Shown in pieces: positions 26,295-35,437 of a stretch of DNA of 64,000 nt. This DNA comes from Rhizobiales bacterium 2SD (GTDB lineage Bacteria > Pseudomonadota > Alphaproteobacteria > Rhizobiales > Beijerinckiaceae), in contig SCMY01000008.1 in NCBI GenBank assembly GCA_005502805.1, forward strand, positions 186,001 through 250,000, written 5' to 3'. The notes under the pieces are model-generated. The model searched no databases, was not told the DNA's origin, and was given only the letters and a program-made list of their open reading frames with translations. Made by a program: the position numbers and the translations under genes. Every line of letters starts with the position of its first letter. Position 1 is the first letter of the stretch.

Positions 26295-27266
26295 ATGAGT
26301 GATATGGTGACCGGCCTGCCGCCGCTCAGCGCCGTCAGGGCCTTCGAGGCGGCGGCGCGCCATGGCAGCTTCACGCGCGCCGCGGTCGAGCTCGGTATGA
26401 CGCAGGCAGCGGTCAGTTATCAGATCAAGCTGCTGGAGGAGCGGCTCGGCCAGCCCCTGTTTCAGCGTCAGGCACGTCGGGTCGTCCTGAGCGAGGCCGG
26501 CGAGCGTCTTGCCTCATCGGTCATGGATTCGTTCGACGGTCTGCGGGCGGCCTTCGCGGCGGTCACGGAAACGGCCGAGGGCGTGCTCTCGATCCAAGCG
26601 CTACCGACCATCGCCTCGAACTGGCTGGTGCCGCGCCTCGGCCTGTTCCAGTGCGAGAATCCGGGCCTGGCGGTGCGGATGGTCACGCAGGTCGGTCCGC
26701 ATGATCCGCAGCGCGACGATTGCGATGTCGCCATCCATCGTGGCGGTGGTCAATGGCCGGGGCTGGAGGCGCACTGGCTGATGAAGAGCGAGTTCACGCC
26801 GCTGTGCGGACCGAACCTGTTCCGCGACCTCGGCCGGCCGCCGCAGCCTGCCGATCTGCTGCAGGTGAACCGGATCGGCAAGACCCAGGCCTGGGATCAA
26901 TGGTTCGCCGCGGCAGGGGTCAATTCCGAGGCCACTCCGGTGGAGGCACGCTTCGACCTCAGCGTACAGCAGCTGGAGGTCACGGCCGCACTCGCCAGTA
27001 ACGGCGCTGCCATGTGCTCGCCGATCTTCTTCCGGCGCGAGTTAAGCGAAGGGCTGCTGATCCAGCCCTTCGAGTTGATGCTCGCCGGCGGCAACGACTA
27101 CTGGCTGACCTATCCCAAGCGACGCCGGATAGCGCGCAAGATCAGCCTGTTCCGCGACTGGTTGCTGGAGCAGGCGCGCGAGCCGGCGCCTATTTCGTCA
27201 GCCCCTTCTTCGCCAGCCAATCCTGGATCAGCTGCGCCACAGCCAGATTATTCTTGTCCATCATGA
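26295..27266 (+). CDS. LysR-family transcriptional regulator (GcvA type)
   Basis: A 323-residue regulator with an N-terminal winged helix-turn-helix (about 10-69; FTRAAVELGMTQAAVSYQIKLLEERLG) and a C-terminal effector domain. The opening LPPLSAVRAFEAAARHGSFTRAA and the SNWLVPRLGLFQ segment place it in the GcvA subgroup. The last 28 residues or so (after FRDWLLEQAREP) are Ser/Pro/Ala-rich and lie beyond the normal end of the family, in DNA that is antisense to the end of the esterase gene. It probably controls the divergent small gene, its own expression, or both. The effector is unknown. Confidence 0.9.
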   Translation: MSDMVTGLPPLSAVRAFEAAARHGSFTRAAVELGMTQAAVSYQIKLLEERLGQPLFQRQARRVVLSEAGERLASSVMDSFDGLRAAFAAVTETAEGVLSIQALPTIASNWLVPRLGLFQCENPGLAVRMVTQVGPHDPQRDDCDVAIHRGGGQWPGLEAHWLMKSEFTPLCGPNLFRDLGRPPQPADLLQVNRIGKTQAWDQWFAAAGVNSEATPVEARFDLSVQQLEVTAALASNGAAMCSPIFFRRELSEGLLIQPFELMLAGGNDYWLTYPKRRRIARKISLFRDWLLEQAREPAPISSAPSSPANPGSAAPQPDYSCPS

Positions 27267-28230
27267 GCATGTGCGAATTGCCGGTGATGCCGACCGCGGG
27301 CAGGTTGACGACTTCGACCGAGCCGCCGGCTGCGCTGATCTTGTCGCCGAAATCGGTCGCGGTCTTGCGGATGGTCGGCCAGCGGGCGTCCTGCTCGATA
27401 TGGTCGCCGAAGACCATCAGCACCGGGATGTCCTTCAGCGCCGCCGCCTTGGCCGGGTCGCCGATGCCGGCGGGCTCGACCGCGATCAGCGCCTTGACCT
27501 TGTCGGGGCGCGCCTGTGCCACCTTGAAGCCGAACTGGCCGGACTGGCTGTGGAACGAGATCACGCAGGGGCAGACCCTGTCGACCTCGGCGATATAGGC
27601 GTCGATGATCATCTGGTCGGTCGAGGTCCAGCGCGGCACGATCTGCTTGACGAAATTGTCGTAGCCCTCGGCCGGGAACTGGCTGCCCGGCAGGTATTTG
27701 CGCTTGGCGGGATCAGCGTCGTAGCTGCCGGCGCCTGCGCCGATGCGGAAGCGCTCGAACGGGTTCGCCGTGGTCAGGAAGAGCGGCTCGCCGGGGATGA
27801 CGTCGGGATACATCGCCCAGCTTGAGCGCCCACGCTCGACCGCGTCGGAATTATAGACCGACCAGCCCTTGCGCAGGAAGAATTCGAGCCAGCCCTGGCG
27901 GCCGTCCGGCGTGGTCTCGTAATTGACGCCGGTCATGCCGCCGCCATGCCAGAGCAGCAGCGGTACCGAGCCCTTCTCGTTCTGCGGCAGGAAGTACTGC
28001 ACGTACATCTGGCCGGTCTGGTAGGTGCCGTTCGGGTCGACGCGGGCAGGGGTGCCGCCTGGGGTGAACACCACGTCTTTCACTGGCCGGCCCGAAATCT
28101 CGACCAGCTTGCCGCCGACATGGAAGGAGCCCATGCCGCGCAGGGTGATCGGTTCCTGCGCCTGTTGGGCCTGCGCCGCACCAAGACCACAGGCCAGGCC
28201 GAAAGCGGCCGCCAGAACGTGACGTCTCAT
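27190..28230 (-). CDS. Secreted alpha/beta-hydrolase (esterase-like)
   Basis: A 346-residue periplasmic or secreted hydrolase with a signal peptide (LAAAFGLACGLGAAQAQQ). The oxyanion-hole motif is WHGGGMTG. The nucleophile is the Ser in FHSQSGQFG (S-x-S-x-G). Asp and His come late (LMVFGDHIEQDARW and ITGNSHMLMMDKNN), so a full Ser-Asp-His triad can be placed. Substrate unknown. GGGAGGAACC before the ATG at 28230 fixes the start. Its last 77 bases overlap the 3' end of the LysR gene on the other strand, which is a long convergent overlap. Confidence 0.85.
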   Translation of the reverse strand: MRRHVLAAAFGLACGLGAAQAQQAQEPITLRGMGSFHVGGKLVEISGRPVKDVVFTPGGTPARVDPNGTYQTGQMYVQYFLPQNEKGSVPLLLWHGGGMTGVNYETTPDGRQGWLEFFLRKGWSVYNSDAVERGRSSWAMYPDVIPGEPLFLTTANPFERFRIGAGAGSYDADPAKRKYLPGSQFPAEGYDNFVKQIVPRWTSTDQMIIDAYIAEVDRVCPCVISFHSQSGQFGFKVAQARPDKVKALIAVEPAGIGDPAKAAALKDIPVLMVFGDHIEQDARWPTIRKTATDFGDKISAAGGSVEVVNLPAVGITGNSHMLMMDKNNLAVAQLIQDWLAKKGLTK

Positions 28231-28265
28231 GGTTCCTCCCGTCGCCGCACCCGGCGTTGTTGGTT

Positions 28266-28287
28266 GCACGGCCATCTTCGGCCGTGC
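28266..28287 (-). terminator. Hairpin after the RidA gene
   Basis: GCACGGCC and GGCCGTGC form a perfect 8-base-pair stem with a six-base loop, 94 bases past the RidA stop and 36 bases ahead of the esterase start. No T run follows, so it is a candidate factor-dependent terminator or attenuator only. Confidence 0.3.
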
Positions 28288-28380
28288 TGTGCGAGGGAGA
28301 CAATGGTCTTTGCGGGCAGGTGTGAAATGCAAATGCCGGGGAGATTGATGCAAGCGGGGCATCAAAGTGTGCGCTGTGCC

Positions 28381-28770
28381 TCAGCCTTCCTTGCCGAGAT
28401 AGGCGGTGGCGTCGATCTCGACGAGGCAGTCGGGCGAGCCCAGCCCGTTGACGATGCAGGAGACGCGGTGCGGCGGCTCCTCGGCGAAATTCGCGAAATA
28501 GACCTCGTTCATCGGTTCCCAATAGGCCCGGTCGGTGACGTAGACCGTGCACTTGACCACGTCCTTCAGGCTCGCCCCGGCCTCTTCCAGCAGCGCCCGG
28601 ATGTTGTCGATGCATTGTTGGGTCTGGGCCCTGGCGTCGCCGGTCGCGTATTTGCCCTGGAGATCCGCGCCGACGCAGCAAACGAACATGAAATCGCCGG
28701 CGATCGTCGCCTGGGCGAAGGGCAGGCGGCTCTTGTAGACGCGGTCGGAGGAAACGCTGCGCTTGGGCAT
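28381..28770 (-). CDS. RidA/YjgF-family protein
   Basis: A 129-residue cytoplasmic protein of the RidA family, whose founding members hydrolyse reactive imine intermediates of amino acid catabolism. The N-terminal strand (PFAQATIAGDFMFVCCVGAD) and the segment DVVKCTVYVTDRAYWEPMNEVYFANF match the fold, and the end VEIDATAYLG is usual. The Arg that RidA uses to hold the carboxylate is expected in PPHRVSCIV and is present as HRVSC. Other family members act as 2-aminomuconate deaminases or have no known activity. AGGACGACCCC precedes the ATG at 28770. Divergent from the DAHP synthase gene. Confidence 0.85.
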   Translation of the reverse strand: MPKRSVSSDRVYKSRLPFAQATIAGDFMFVCCVGADLQGKYATGDARAQTQQCIDNIRALLEEAGASLKDVVKCTVYVTDRAYWEPMNEVYFANFAEEPPHRVSCIVNGLGSPDCLVEIDATAYLGKEG

Positions 28771-29027
28771 GGGGTCGTCCTGTTCTGGCGGCTCTGGTTG
28801 AATCAAGACCCGAACCTGTTGAATCGGTCTCTCAGGCGCCTGAATCGGAGAGGCAGAAGGGCGCGCCAACCGCCTGATTTGATTCATGCTTTCCTGTCAT
28901 GGCGGGAGGCGCGGCATGCTGCCCTTGCCGTAACGGTGGCCAGCGGCCATCTGCGGGTGTATAGGCCCCCCTTCGCGCCAAGATGAGGTTAACGCAGGCG
29001 CGACGTCTGAAATCAGGAGCAGTACCC

Positions 29028-30413
29028 ATGTCCGAGCGGTGGACGCCCGAGAGCTGGAGGGCAAAGCCCGTCCAGCAGATGCCGGAATATCCGGATCAGG
29101 CAGCCTTGAAGGCGGTCGAGCAGCAGCTCGCCGGCTTTCCGCCGCTGGTTTTTGCAGGCGAGGCGCGCAAGCTCAAACGGGCGTTGGGCAAGGTCGCGGC
29201 CGGCGAGGCCTTCCTGCTGCAGGGCGGCGATTGCGCCGAGAGCTTCGCCGAGCACTCGGCCGACAACATCCGCGACTTCTTCCGGCTGTTCCTGCAGATG
29301 GCGGTGGTGCTGACCTTCGCCGGCGGCTCGCCGGTGGTGAAGGTCGGCCGCATCGCCGGCCAGTTCGCCAAGCCGCGTTCGGCGCCGAACGAGAAGATCG
29401 GCGATGTCGAATTGCCGAGCTACAAGGGCGACATCATCAATGACAACGAGTTCACGGCGGAGTCGCGGATTCCTGACCCGCGCCGGCAGCTCGAGGCTTA
29501 CCGGCAGTCGGCCGCGACGCTCAACCTGATCCGCGCCTTCGCGACCGGCGGCTATGCCAATCTCGACAACGCGCATCGCTGGATGCTCGGCTTCGTCAAG
29601 GATAGCCCGCAGTCGCATCGCTACCAGGAGCTGGGCGACCGCATCACCGAGTCGCTCGACTTCATGCGCGCCATCGGCGTCGATCCCGAGACGCATCCCG
29701 AGATGCGGACGACGGATTTCTACACCAGCCACGAGGCGCTGCTGCTCGGCTACGAGCAGGCGATGACGCGCACCGACTCGACCACCGGCGACTGGTACGC
29801 CACTTCCGGCCACATGGTCTGGATCGGTGATCGCACCCGTCAGCTCGACCACGCCCATGTCGAGTATTTCCGCGGCATCAAGAACCCGATCGGCCTGAAA
29901 TGCGGTCCGTCCCTGAAGCCGGACGAGCTGCTCAAGCTGATCGACGCGCTCGATCCGCAGAACCAGGCCGGCCGACTTGTCCTGATCGGCCGCTTCGGTG
30001 CCGACAAGGTCTTCGACCATCTGCCGGCTCTGGTGCGCGCCACCAAGCGGGAAGGGCGCAACGTCGTCTGGTCCTGCGATCCGATGCACGGCAACACCGT
30101 CAAGGCGGCGAGCGGCTACAAGACAAGGCCGTTCGACCTGATCCTGACCGAGGTGAAGAACTTCTTCGCCGTCCATCAGGCTGAAGGCACTCATGCCGGC
30201 GGCCTGCATCTGGAGATGACCGGCAAGAACGTCACCGAGTGCACCGGCGGCGCCCGCGGCATGACCGATGCCGATCTCAACGATCGCTACCACACGGTCT
30301 GCGATCCGCGCCTCAACGCCGAGCAGGCGCTGGAGCTCGCCTTCCTCGTCGCCGACCTGCTCAAGCGCGAGCGCGCCGGCAAGGCCCGGCCCGAGGTCGA
30401 AGCGGCGGAGTGA
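29028..30413 (+). CDS. Class II 3-deoxy-7-phosphoheptulonate synthase
   Basis: A 461-residue enzyme that joins phosphoenolpyruvate and erythrose 4-phosphate to make DAHP, the first step to aromatic amino acids. It is the large plant-like class II form, with the opening W(T/S)[28 protein letters not shown] with the metal-binding Cys, [42 protein letters not shown] and the final metal ligands in [15 protein letters not shown]. Complete and of family length. The ATG at 29028 has AGGAG upstream. It stands alone here; other shikimate genes are not in the window. A strong hairpin follows the stop. Confidence 0.95.
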   Translation: MSERWTPESWRAKPVQQMPEYPDQAALKAVEQQLAGFPPLVFAGEARKLKRALGKVAAGEAFLLQGGDCAESFAEHSADNIRDFFRLFLQMAVVLTFAGGSPVVKVGRIAGQFAKPRSAPNEKIGDVELPSYKGDIINDNEFTAESRIPDPRRQLEAYRQSAATLNLIRAFATGGYANLDNAHRWMLGFVKDSPQSHRYQELGDRITESLDFMRAIGVDPETHPEMRTTDFYTSHEALLLGYEQAMTRTDSTTGDWYATSGHMVWIGDRTRQLDHAHVEYFRGIKNPIGLKCGPSLKPDELLKLIDALDPQNQAGRLVLIGRFGADKVFDHLPALVRATKREGRNVVWSCDPMHGNTVKAASGYKTRPFDLILTEVKNFFAVHQAEGTHAGGLHLEMTGKNVTECTGGARGMTDADLNDRYHTVCDPRLNAEQALELAFLVADLLKRERAGKARPEVEAAE

Positions 30414-30420
30414 GCCAATT

Positions 30421-30451
30421 GGTGACGGGCCGGCTTCATCGGCCCGTCACC
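30421..30451 (+). terminator. Terminator after the DAHP synthase gene
   Basis: GGTGACGGGCCG pairs with CGGCCCGTCACC over 12 bases around a seven-base loop, beginning eight bases after the stop. There is only a short TTG after it, but position and stem strength make it a credible terminator. Confidence 0.7.
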
Positions 30452-30525
30452 TTGACCGCCTAGCCCCTGCCTCGCATGGTCGACGCCGAGAGCGGCTGAA
30501 GCCGACGAGGCGCGGGGAGACGGTG

Positions 30526-31362
30526 ATGAAGCTCAAGGTTGCAGCGGCGCTCGCCGCCTTGCTGGTCGCGGCGCCTGTGCTGGCGCAGGATGCCGCCAAG
30601 AAGCCGGCAGCCCCGAGCGGCCGTTTTGTCGAGATCGCGCGTTTCAAGGCTCCCTTCGCCCGCCAAGCCGCGGCGGTCGACGCCGGCCATGTCTACGCCA
30701 TCACCGACCGCGCCATCGCCAAGCACGACAAGGCGACCGGCGCCCTGGTCAAGGAATGGAAGGGCGCCGAGGACGGCCCGATCATCCATCTGGATAGTGG
30801 CGCGGTGGTCGACGGCAAGCTCTACGCCGCCCATTCCAACTACCCGGTCTCACCAATGACGAGCTCGGTCGAGATCTGGGACGCCCAGACGCTCGAGCAT
30901 GTCGGCTCGCACAGCTTCGGTATCCTGCTGGGATCGCTCACCTGGCTCGACCGGCATGACGGCGCCTGGTGGGGTGTCTTCGCCAACTACAGCCGTGTCT
31001 TCGGCCAGAGCCAGCAGCCCTATGGCAATTCCTACTGGACCACGCTGGTGAAGTTCGACGAGGCCTGGAAACCGGCGCAGGGCTGGACCTTTCCTGCCGC
31101 CGTGATCAAGCGTGCCGAGCCGATGAGCATGTCTGGCGGCAGCTGGGGCAAGGACGGGCTGCTCTACGCTACCGGCCATGACCACAAGGAGGTCTATGCC
31201 TTGCGCCTGCCGAAGATGGGCTCGGTGCTGGAACTGGTCGCGACCTATCCGATCGAAGGCGAGGGCCAGGGCATCGCCTGGGACCGCAGTGGCGCCGCAG
31301 ATACGCTCTGGATGATCAGCCGGGCCAAGTCCGAGCTGATCGGCCAGCGCTTCGAGCGCTGA
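30526..31362 (+). CDS. Secreted hypothetical protein, beta-propeller-like
   Basis: A 278-residue exported protein with a clear signal peptide (VAAALAALLVAAPVLAQ). The rest is rich in short beta segments that repeat roughly as aromatic-x-x-x-D-G motifs (HVYAITDRAIAKHDKATGALVKEW, KLYAAHSNYP, SSVEIWDAQTLEHV, LLYATGHDHKEVYAL), which suggests a propeller of about five or six blades. I see no catalytic motif and no named family. It follows the DAHP synthase terminator and so has its own promoter. Probably periplasmic. Confidence 0.75.
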   Translation: MKLKVAAALAALLVAAPVLAQDAAKKPAAPSGRFVEIARFKAPFARQAAAVDAGHVYAITDRAIAKHDKATGALVKEWKGAEDGPIIHLDSGAVVDGKLYAAHSNYPVSPMTSSVEIWDAQTLEHVGSHSFGILLGSLTWLDRHDGAWWGVFANYSRVFGQSQQPYGNSYWTTLVKFDEAWKPAQGWTFPAAVIKRAEPMSMSGGSWGKDGLLYATGHDHKEVYALRLPKMGSVLELVATYPIEGEGQGIAWDRSGAADTLWMISRAKSELIGQRFER

Positions 31363-31374
31363 CCGGGGCGCGGA

Positions 31375-32253
31375 TCAGAACTTCAGTGCGGCGGCGACGC
31401 GGCCGGTGTTGACCGTCACCGTCGTGCCTTCGACCTCGGCGAAACGGATGATCTGATACTCGGCGCGCAGGAATAGGTTGTCGGTCAAGGCCCAGTCGAC
31501 GCCCGCGCCGGCGGCGAGGCCGAAGGCGTAGACGTTTTTCTTGCGGTTGCCGACGGTCAGCGGATAGCCGTCGATTTGCTGGATGCTCTCATTGGGGAGG
31601 CCCGCATTGACGCGGAATTGGGTATCGGTCTGGATTTCCGAAACGGTGTTGAACCGGCCGACTGCGCCGCCGAGCGTCATATACGGCATCAATCGGCCAT
31701 AGGCCCAGCCCATACGCAGGCGGGCCGTCGCGTAGTCGTTCAATGTTGCGCCCTGGTTGGACGCTATGGAAATGCCTTGTCGGTCAGTCGCTACGCCGGG
31801 GCGAGCATATTCCCGGGAGATGTAGTCCCTAAGGCCATACGAGTGATCGCTTCTCGTATAGTCCGCTTCAAATCCGAGGATGACATCGCCAAATAGATAA
31901 TTGTAGCCCAGAAATCCGAAATATGTCGCGCCGCTATCCTGTTTTTCCGTCAGATTTCCGACAAGGTCTGCCAGGTTATTTTGCTGCCCTATTGCAGTGT
32001 TGCGATAGGCATAGTTGACGAGCTCTCCCACGCCTTTGCTCGGCTTGAATTTCGTATCGCTCATCCCGGCGCCGCCGCCGAAATAAAATCCGGACCAGTC
32101 GAAGCGGTCGGAGCTGAACATCGGTGGCGGCTCGACGGGCTGCTCGATCTGAGATCCCCGGAGATAGTCGGCGCCTTGCGCTGCTTGCGGCAGCGCCAGC
32201 GTGCAGGCCATCGCAACGACGGGGGCAAGGGCGACCAACGATCCAGCACGCAT
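31375..32253 (-). CDS. Outer-membrane beta-barrel protein (Omp25/31-like)
   Basis: A 292-residue outer-membrane barrel with a signal peptide (PVVAMACTLALPQAAQGAD). After a Pro-rich linker comes the typical first strand FDWSGFYFGGGAGMSDTKF, then GYNYLFGDVILGFEADYTRS, then amphipathic strands, and the terminal strand NTGRVAAALKF with its final Phe. Larger than the barrel at 6378 because of long loops (for example around residues 75-110). The middle third has lower G+C and less biased codons than the flanks, which is common for surface loops under selection. Function by family only: structural or porin-like. Confidence 0.88.
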   Translation of the reverse strand: MRAGSLVALAPVVAMACTLALPQAAQGADYLRGSQIEQPVEPPPMFSSDRFDWSGFYFGGGAGMSDTKFKPSKGVGELVNYAYRNTAIGQQNNLADLVGNLTEKQDSGATYFGFLGYNYLFGDVILGFEADYTRSDHSYGLRDYISREYARPGVATDRQGISIASNQGATLNDYATARLRMGWAYGRLMPYMTLGGAVGRFNTVSEIQTDTQFRVNAGLPNESIQQIDGYPLTVGNRKKNVYAFGLAAGAGVDWALTDNLFLRAEYQIIRFAEVEGTTVTVNTGRVAAALKF

Positions 32254-32423
32254 AGCGTGTCTCTCCGAGCAGCGGCCGAAGCAGCGGTTGCGGCGGCCCA
32301 GAGACGATTCATGCGCGGTTAACCCTAATGTCGGGTTAATGCGGTTGCCGATCCCGCCTGGCTCTGAAAGAGATCGCCCGCGTTCAGCATCATAGGCCCG
32401 GCGCGATGGCCGGGGAGGGGCGG

Positions 32424-32717
32424 ATGATCAGGCACATCGTCTTTTTCACGGCTAGGCGGCCTGAGGATATCGACACCATCCGGCGCCTGCTGGGCCGCCT
32501 CGGCGATATCCCGCACGCGCTCGCCTTCGAGGTCGCTGCCAACGCCAGGATCGATCCGATCGGTGAAGCCGCCGACATCGTCGTCTACGGCGAGTTTGCC
32601 GGCGAGGCCGCGCTGGCCGCCTGGAAGGCGCATCCGATTTATGATGAGACGACGCAGACGGTGCGGCCCCTGCGAGAATTGCGCTGGTCGGCCGATTTCC
32701 GCTCGACACTCCGCTGA
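32424..32717 (+). CDS. Dabb (stress-responsive alpha/beta barrel) domain protein
   Basis: A 97-residue protein that is one Dabb domain: IRHIVFFTARRPED at the start, the FEVAANARIDPIGEAADIVVYGEFAGEAALAAWKAHPIYDE centre with the typical HP, and a short tail. Such domains dimerise into barrels; known members include stress proteins and small cyclases or EthD-like enzymes, but most bacterial ones are uncharacterised. GGGAGGGGCGG precedes the ATG at 32424; an ATG at 32406 is further upstream but lacks a site. It is 78 bases before nadE on the same strand and could be in the same transcript. Confidence 0.82.
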   Translation: MIRHIVFFTARRPEDIDTIRRLLGRLGDIPHALAFEVAANARIDPIGEAADIVVYGEFAGEAALAAWKAHPIYDETTQTVRPLRELRWSADFRSTLR

Positions 32718-32795
32718 CCTGACCTTGCGAAAACGCAGGGGCGGGGAGGACGCCGGCCCGTTGCTGGCGCAGCGGCTGCAAGCTACATCGAAGGC

Positions 32796-34535
32796 ATGAC
32801 CAAGACGTCCCTCCGCCTGGCGCTCGCCCAGCTCAATCCGATCGTCGGCGACGTTGCCGGCAATGCGCAGAAGGTGCGCGCCGCGCGTGGGGAGGCGGCT
32901 GCCGGCGGTGCCGAGCTCGTCATGTTCCCTGAACTCTTTCTCTCGGCCTATCCGCCGGAGGACCTGGTGCTGAAGCCGGCCTTCCAGGACGCCTGCCGCA
33001 AGGCTTGCGAGGAGCTCGCCCGCGAGACCGCCGATGGCGGCCCGGCCGTGCTTGTCGGATTGCCCTGGCTGGAGGATGGCAAGCTCTACAACGCCTACGC
33101 CCTGCTCGATGGTGGCCTGATCCAGTCGGTCCGCTTCAAGGTCGACCTGCCCAATTACGGCGTCTTCGACGAGAAGCGCGTCTTCGAACCCGGCCCGCTG
33201 CCCGGCCCGGTCGTCTTCCGCAATCATGTCCGGTTGGGCATTCCGATCTGCGAGGACATCTGGGGCGAGGAAGTCGTCGAGTGCATCGCCGAGACCGGCG
33301 GCGAGATCCTGCTCGTCCCGAACGGCTCGCCCTTCCGCCGCGGCGTGATCGAGGAACGGCTCAACGTCGCCGTCGCCCGCGTCGTCGAGAGCGGCCTGCC
33401 CATGGTCTATCTCAACCAGTTGGGTGGCCAGGACGAACTCGTCTTCGAGGGCGCCTCCTTCGTCCTCAATGCGGATCGCAGCTTCGCCCATCAATTGCCG
33501 GCCTTCCGCGAGACAATCAGGATCACGCAGTGGGAGCGCGGGCCGGATGGCTGGCGCTGTCTGCCGGGCGAGATCGCCCCGATCGAGAGTGGCGACGAGG
33601 CCGATTATGCCGCCTGCGTGCTCGGCCTGCGCGACTATGTCGAGAAGAACCGCTTCCCCGGCGTGGTGCTCGGCCTCTCCGGCGGCATCGATTCTGCCAT
33701 CTGCGCCGCCATGGCGGTCGATGCGTTGGGGTCGGAGCGCGTGCGCTGCGTGATGATGCCCTATCGCTTCACCTCGCAGGAGAGCCTGGACGACGCCAAG
33801 GCCTGCGCCGATGCGCTCGGCGTGCGCTACGAGATCGTGCCGATCGCCGATCCGGTCGAGGGTTTCGAGCAGGCGCTGGCCGGGCTCTTCGCCGGCACCA
33901 ATCGCGGCATCACCGAGGAGAACCTGCAGAGCCGGGTGCGCGGCACGCTGTTGATGTCGATCTCGAACAAGTTCGGGCCGATGGTGGTGACGACCGGCAA
34001 CAAGTCGGAGATGTCCTGCGGCTACGCCACGCTCTATGGCGACATGAACGGCGGCTACAACCCGATCAAGGACCTCTACAAGACCGAGGTCTTCCGGCTC
34101 TCGGCCTTGCGCAATCGCTGGAAGCCGGCAGGCAGCCTCGGGCCGGACGGCGAGGTGATCCCTGAGAATATCATCGTCAAGCCGCCTTCGGCGGAGCTGC
34201 GGGAGAATCAGAAGGACCAGGATTCACTGCCACCCTATGACGTGCTCGACGATATCCTCGCCTGCCTGATCGAGCACGAGATGCGCCTTTCCGACATCGT
34301 CGCCCGCGGCCACGATCTCGAAACGGTGCAGAAGGTCGAGCGGCTGCTCTATCTCGCCGAATACAAGCGCCGGCAGGCGGCTCCGGGCGTCAAGGTCACC
34401 CGCAAGAACTTCGGCCGCGACCGGCGCTATCCGATCGTCAACCGCTTCCGCGATCCCGGCGAGCCGGCGCATGAGCCGGATCGTGCGCTGGTCAGGGGAG
34501 TTGGCAAGGCTGGCGGCGAAAGCTTCGACTTCTAG
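32796..34535 (+). CDS. nadE: Glutamine-dependent NAD+ synthetase
   Basis: A 579-residue two-domain enzyme that makes NAD+ from deamido-NAD+ with ATP and ammonia from glutamine. The N-terminal nitrilase-type glutaminase (about 1-265) has its triad Glu46, Lys115 and Cys152 (ICEDIW). The C-terminal synthetase (about 270-579) has the ATP pyrophosphatase loop LSGGIDSA at 294-301, then TTGNKSEMSCGYATLYGDMNGGYNPIKDLYK. Complete. GAAGG lies before the ATG. The stop TAG shares the tetranucleotide CTAG at 34532-34535 with the stop of the convergent gene on the other strand. Confidence 0.96.
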   Translation: MTKTSLRLALAQLNPIVGDVAGNAQKVRAARGEAAAGGAELVMFPELFLSAYPPEDLVLKPAFQDACRKACEELARETADGGPAVLVGLPWLEDGKLYNAYALLDGGLIQSVRFKVDLPNYGVFDEKRVFEPGPLPGPVVFRNHVRLGIPICEDIWGEEVVECIAETGGEILLVPNGSPFRRGVIEERLNVAVARVVESGLPMVYLNQLGGQDELVFEGASFVLNADRSFAHQLPAFRETIRITQWERGPDGWRCLPGEIAPIESGDEADYAACVLGLRDYVEKNRFPGVVLGLSGGIDSAICAAMAVDALGSERVRCVMMPYRFTSQESLDDAKACADALGVRYEIVPIADPVEGFEQALAGLFAGTNRGITEENLQSRVRGTLLMSISNKFGPMVVTTGNKSEMSCGYATLYGDMNGGYNPIKDLYKTEVFRLSALRNRWKPAGSLGPDGEVIPENIIVKPPSAELRENQKDQDSLPPYDVLDDILACLIEHEMRLSDIVARGHDLETVQKVERLLYLAEYKRRQAAPGVKVTRKNFGRDRRYPIVNRFRDPGEPAHEPDRALVRGVGKAGGESFDF

Positions 34536-35311
34536 AGCCAGAATCCTCCGATCTGGTTCGCTGTCGGATTGGCGATGCAGGCCGTCATCCGGTCGAGCCA
34601 GATGCGCTGGTATTTGGCGTTCTGCCCATGCTGGGTGTCGATGTCGTAGCGGCGCTGGATCAGCTTGACGCGGCGCTTGATGTGCAGGTCGACGAGGTTG
34701 GTGAGCTGCGTCACCAGCCCGCCGATCGTCGGTGCGCGGGCGATGGTGAGCTGATGCGCTAGCGCCCGGCAGACGACGAAGCCGACATCGTAGTGGAACT
34801 GCTCATGCGCCAGCAGGCCCGCGTCCAGTGCCACGCCGATCCGGACCTGCGCATTCGGCCAGACTTCGATCTCGTTGGGCACGCCGAAGGCATAGTCGGT
34901 CCCGACCATGCGGGCGCCCTTGTCGAAGATCTCATATTCGAAGGCGGTGTAGGCATCCTGCACCGTGCCGTCGGCCGGGTCCATCACCACCGGCACCTGC
35001 AGGAAGTCGCCGGCCTTGAGCTTCACCGGCAGGCGCATCGCGCTGACAACGACGCCGGCGGGCGCGGGATTGCTGGCCATGTGCAGGAAGGTCTTGCCGC
35101 CCGGATCGACCCTGGAATCCGGGCTGGTCATCTTCAGGAAGACCTGCTGGTAGCGCTTGATCCCACCCCGGGTCAGCGGCCCGCAATCGCCGTCGACCTC
35201 GAGCAGGTCGATGCCGAGCGCGGCCGTATGCGGGTTGATCATCGCCTGGACCAGGCGGGTGTCCGGAACCGTGTTCTTGCCGCCAAGCCCGACAGAAGCC
35301 GTGATGCTCAT
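34532..35311 (-). CDS. Peptidoglycan-binding-like domain plus DUF922-like HExxH domain
   Basis: A protein of about 259 residues (numbering here from the earlier ATG at 35314) with two parts. Residues 15-80 resemble a peptidoglycan-binding-like repeat (LVQAMINP, VDGDCGPLTRGGIKRYQQ, RVDPGGKTFLHM), as found on cell-wall-targeted effectors and hydrolases. Residues about 110-250 hold HEQFH at 170-174, an HExxH zinc-protease motif, and a later YDIDTQHGQN near 223-232; this pairing resembles DUF922. No signal peptide is visible. GGAGG supports the ATG at 35311 or 35314. It could be a wall-acting metalloprotease or an effector exported by a non-Sec route, which is inference. Convergent with nadE. Confidence 0.75.
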   Translation of the reverse strand: MSITASVGLGGKNTVPDTRLVQAMINPHTAALGIDLLEVDGDCGPLTRGGIKRYQQVFLKMTSPDSRVDPGGKTFLHMASNPAPAGVVVSAMRLPVKLKAGDFLQVPVVMDPADGTVQDAYTAFEYEIFDKGARMVGTDYAFGVPNEIEVWPNAQVRIGVALDAGLLAHEQFHYDVGFVVCRALAHQLTIARAPTIGGLVTQLTNLVDLHIKRRVKLIQRRYDIDTQHGQNAKYQRIWLDRMTACIANPTANQIGGFWL

Positions 35312-35437
35312 CATCGCCTCCGAGCGTAGAGATCGACATCCCCGTCCCGTCTAACCTTGCGTCAGTCTGGGGCATTGTCGAGCGCCCAAGGCGAGCACCC
35401 TTGCCCTCGCGCGCGTCCCGCGCGACAAGCTGCGGCC

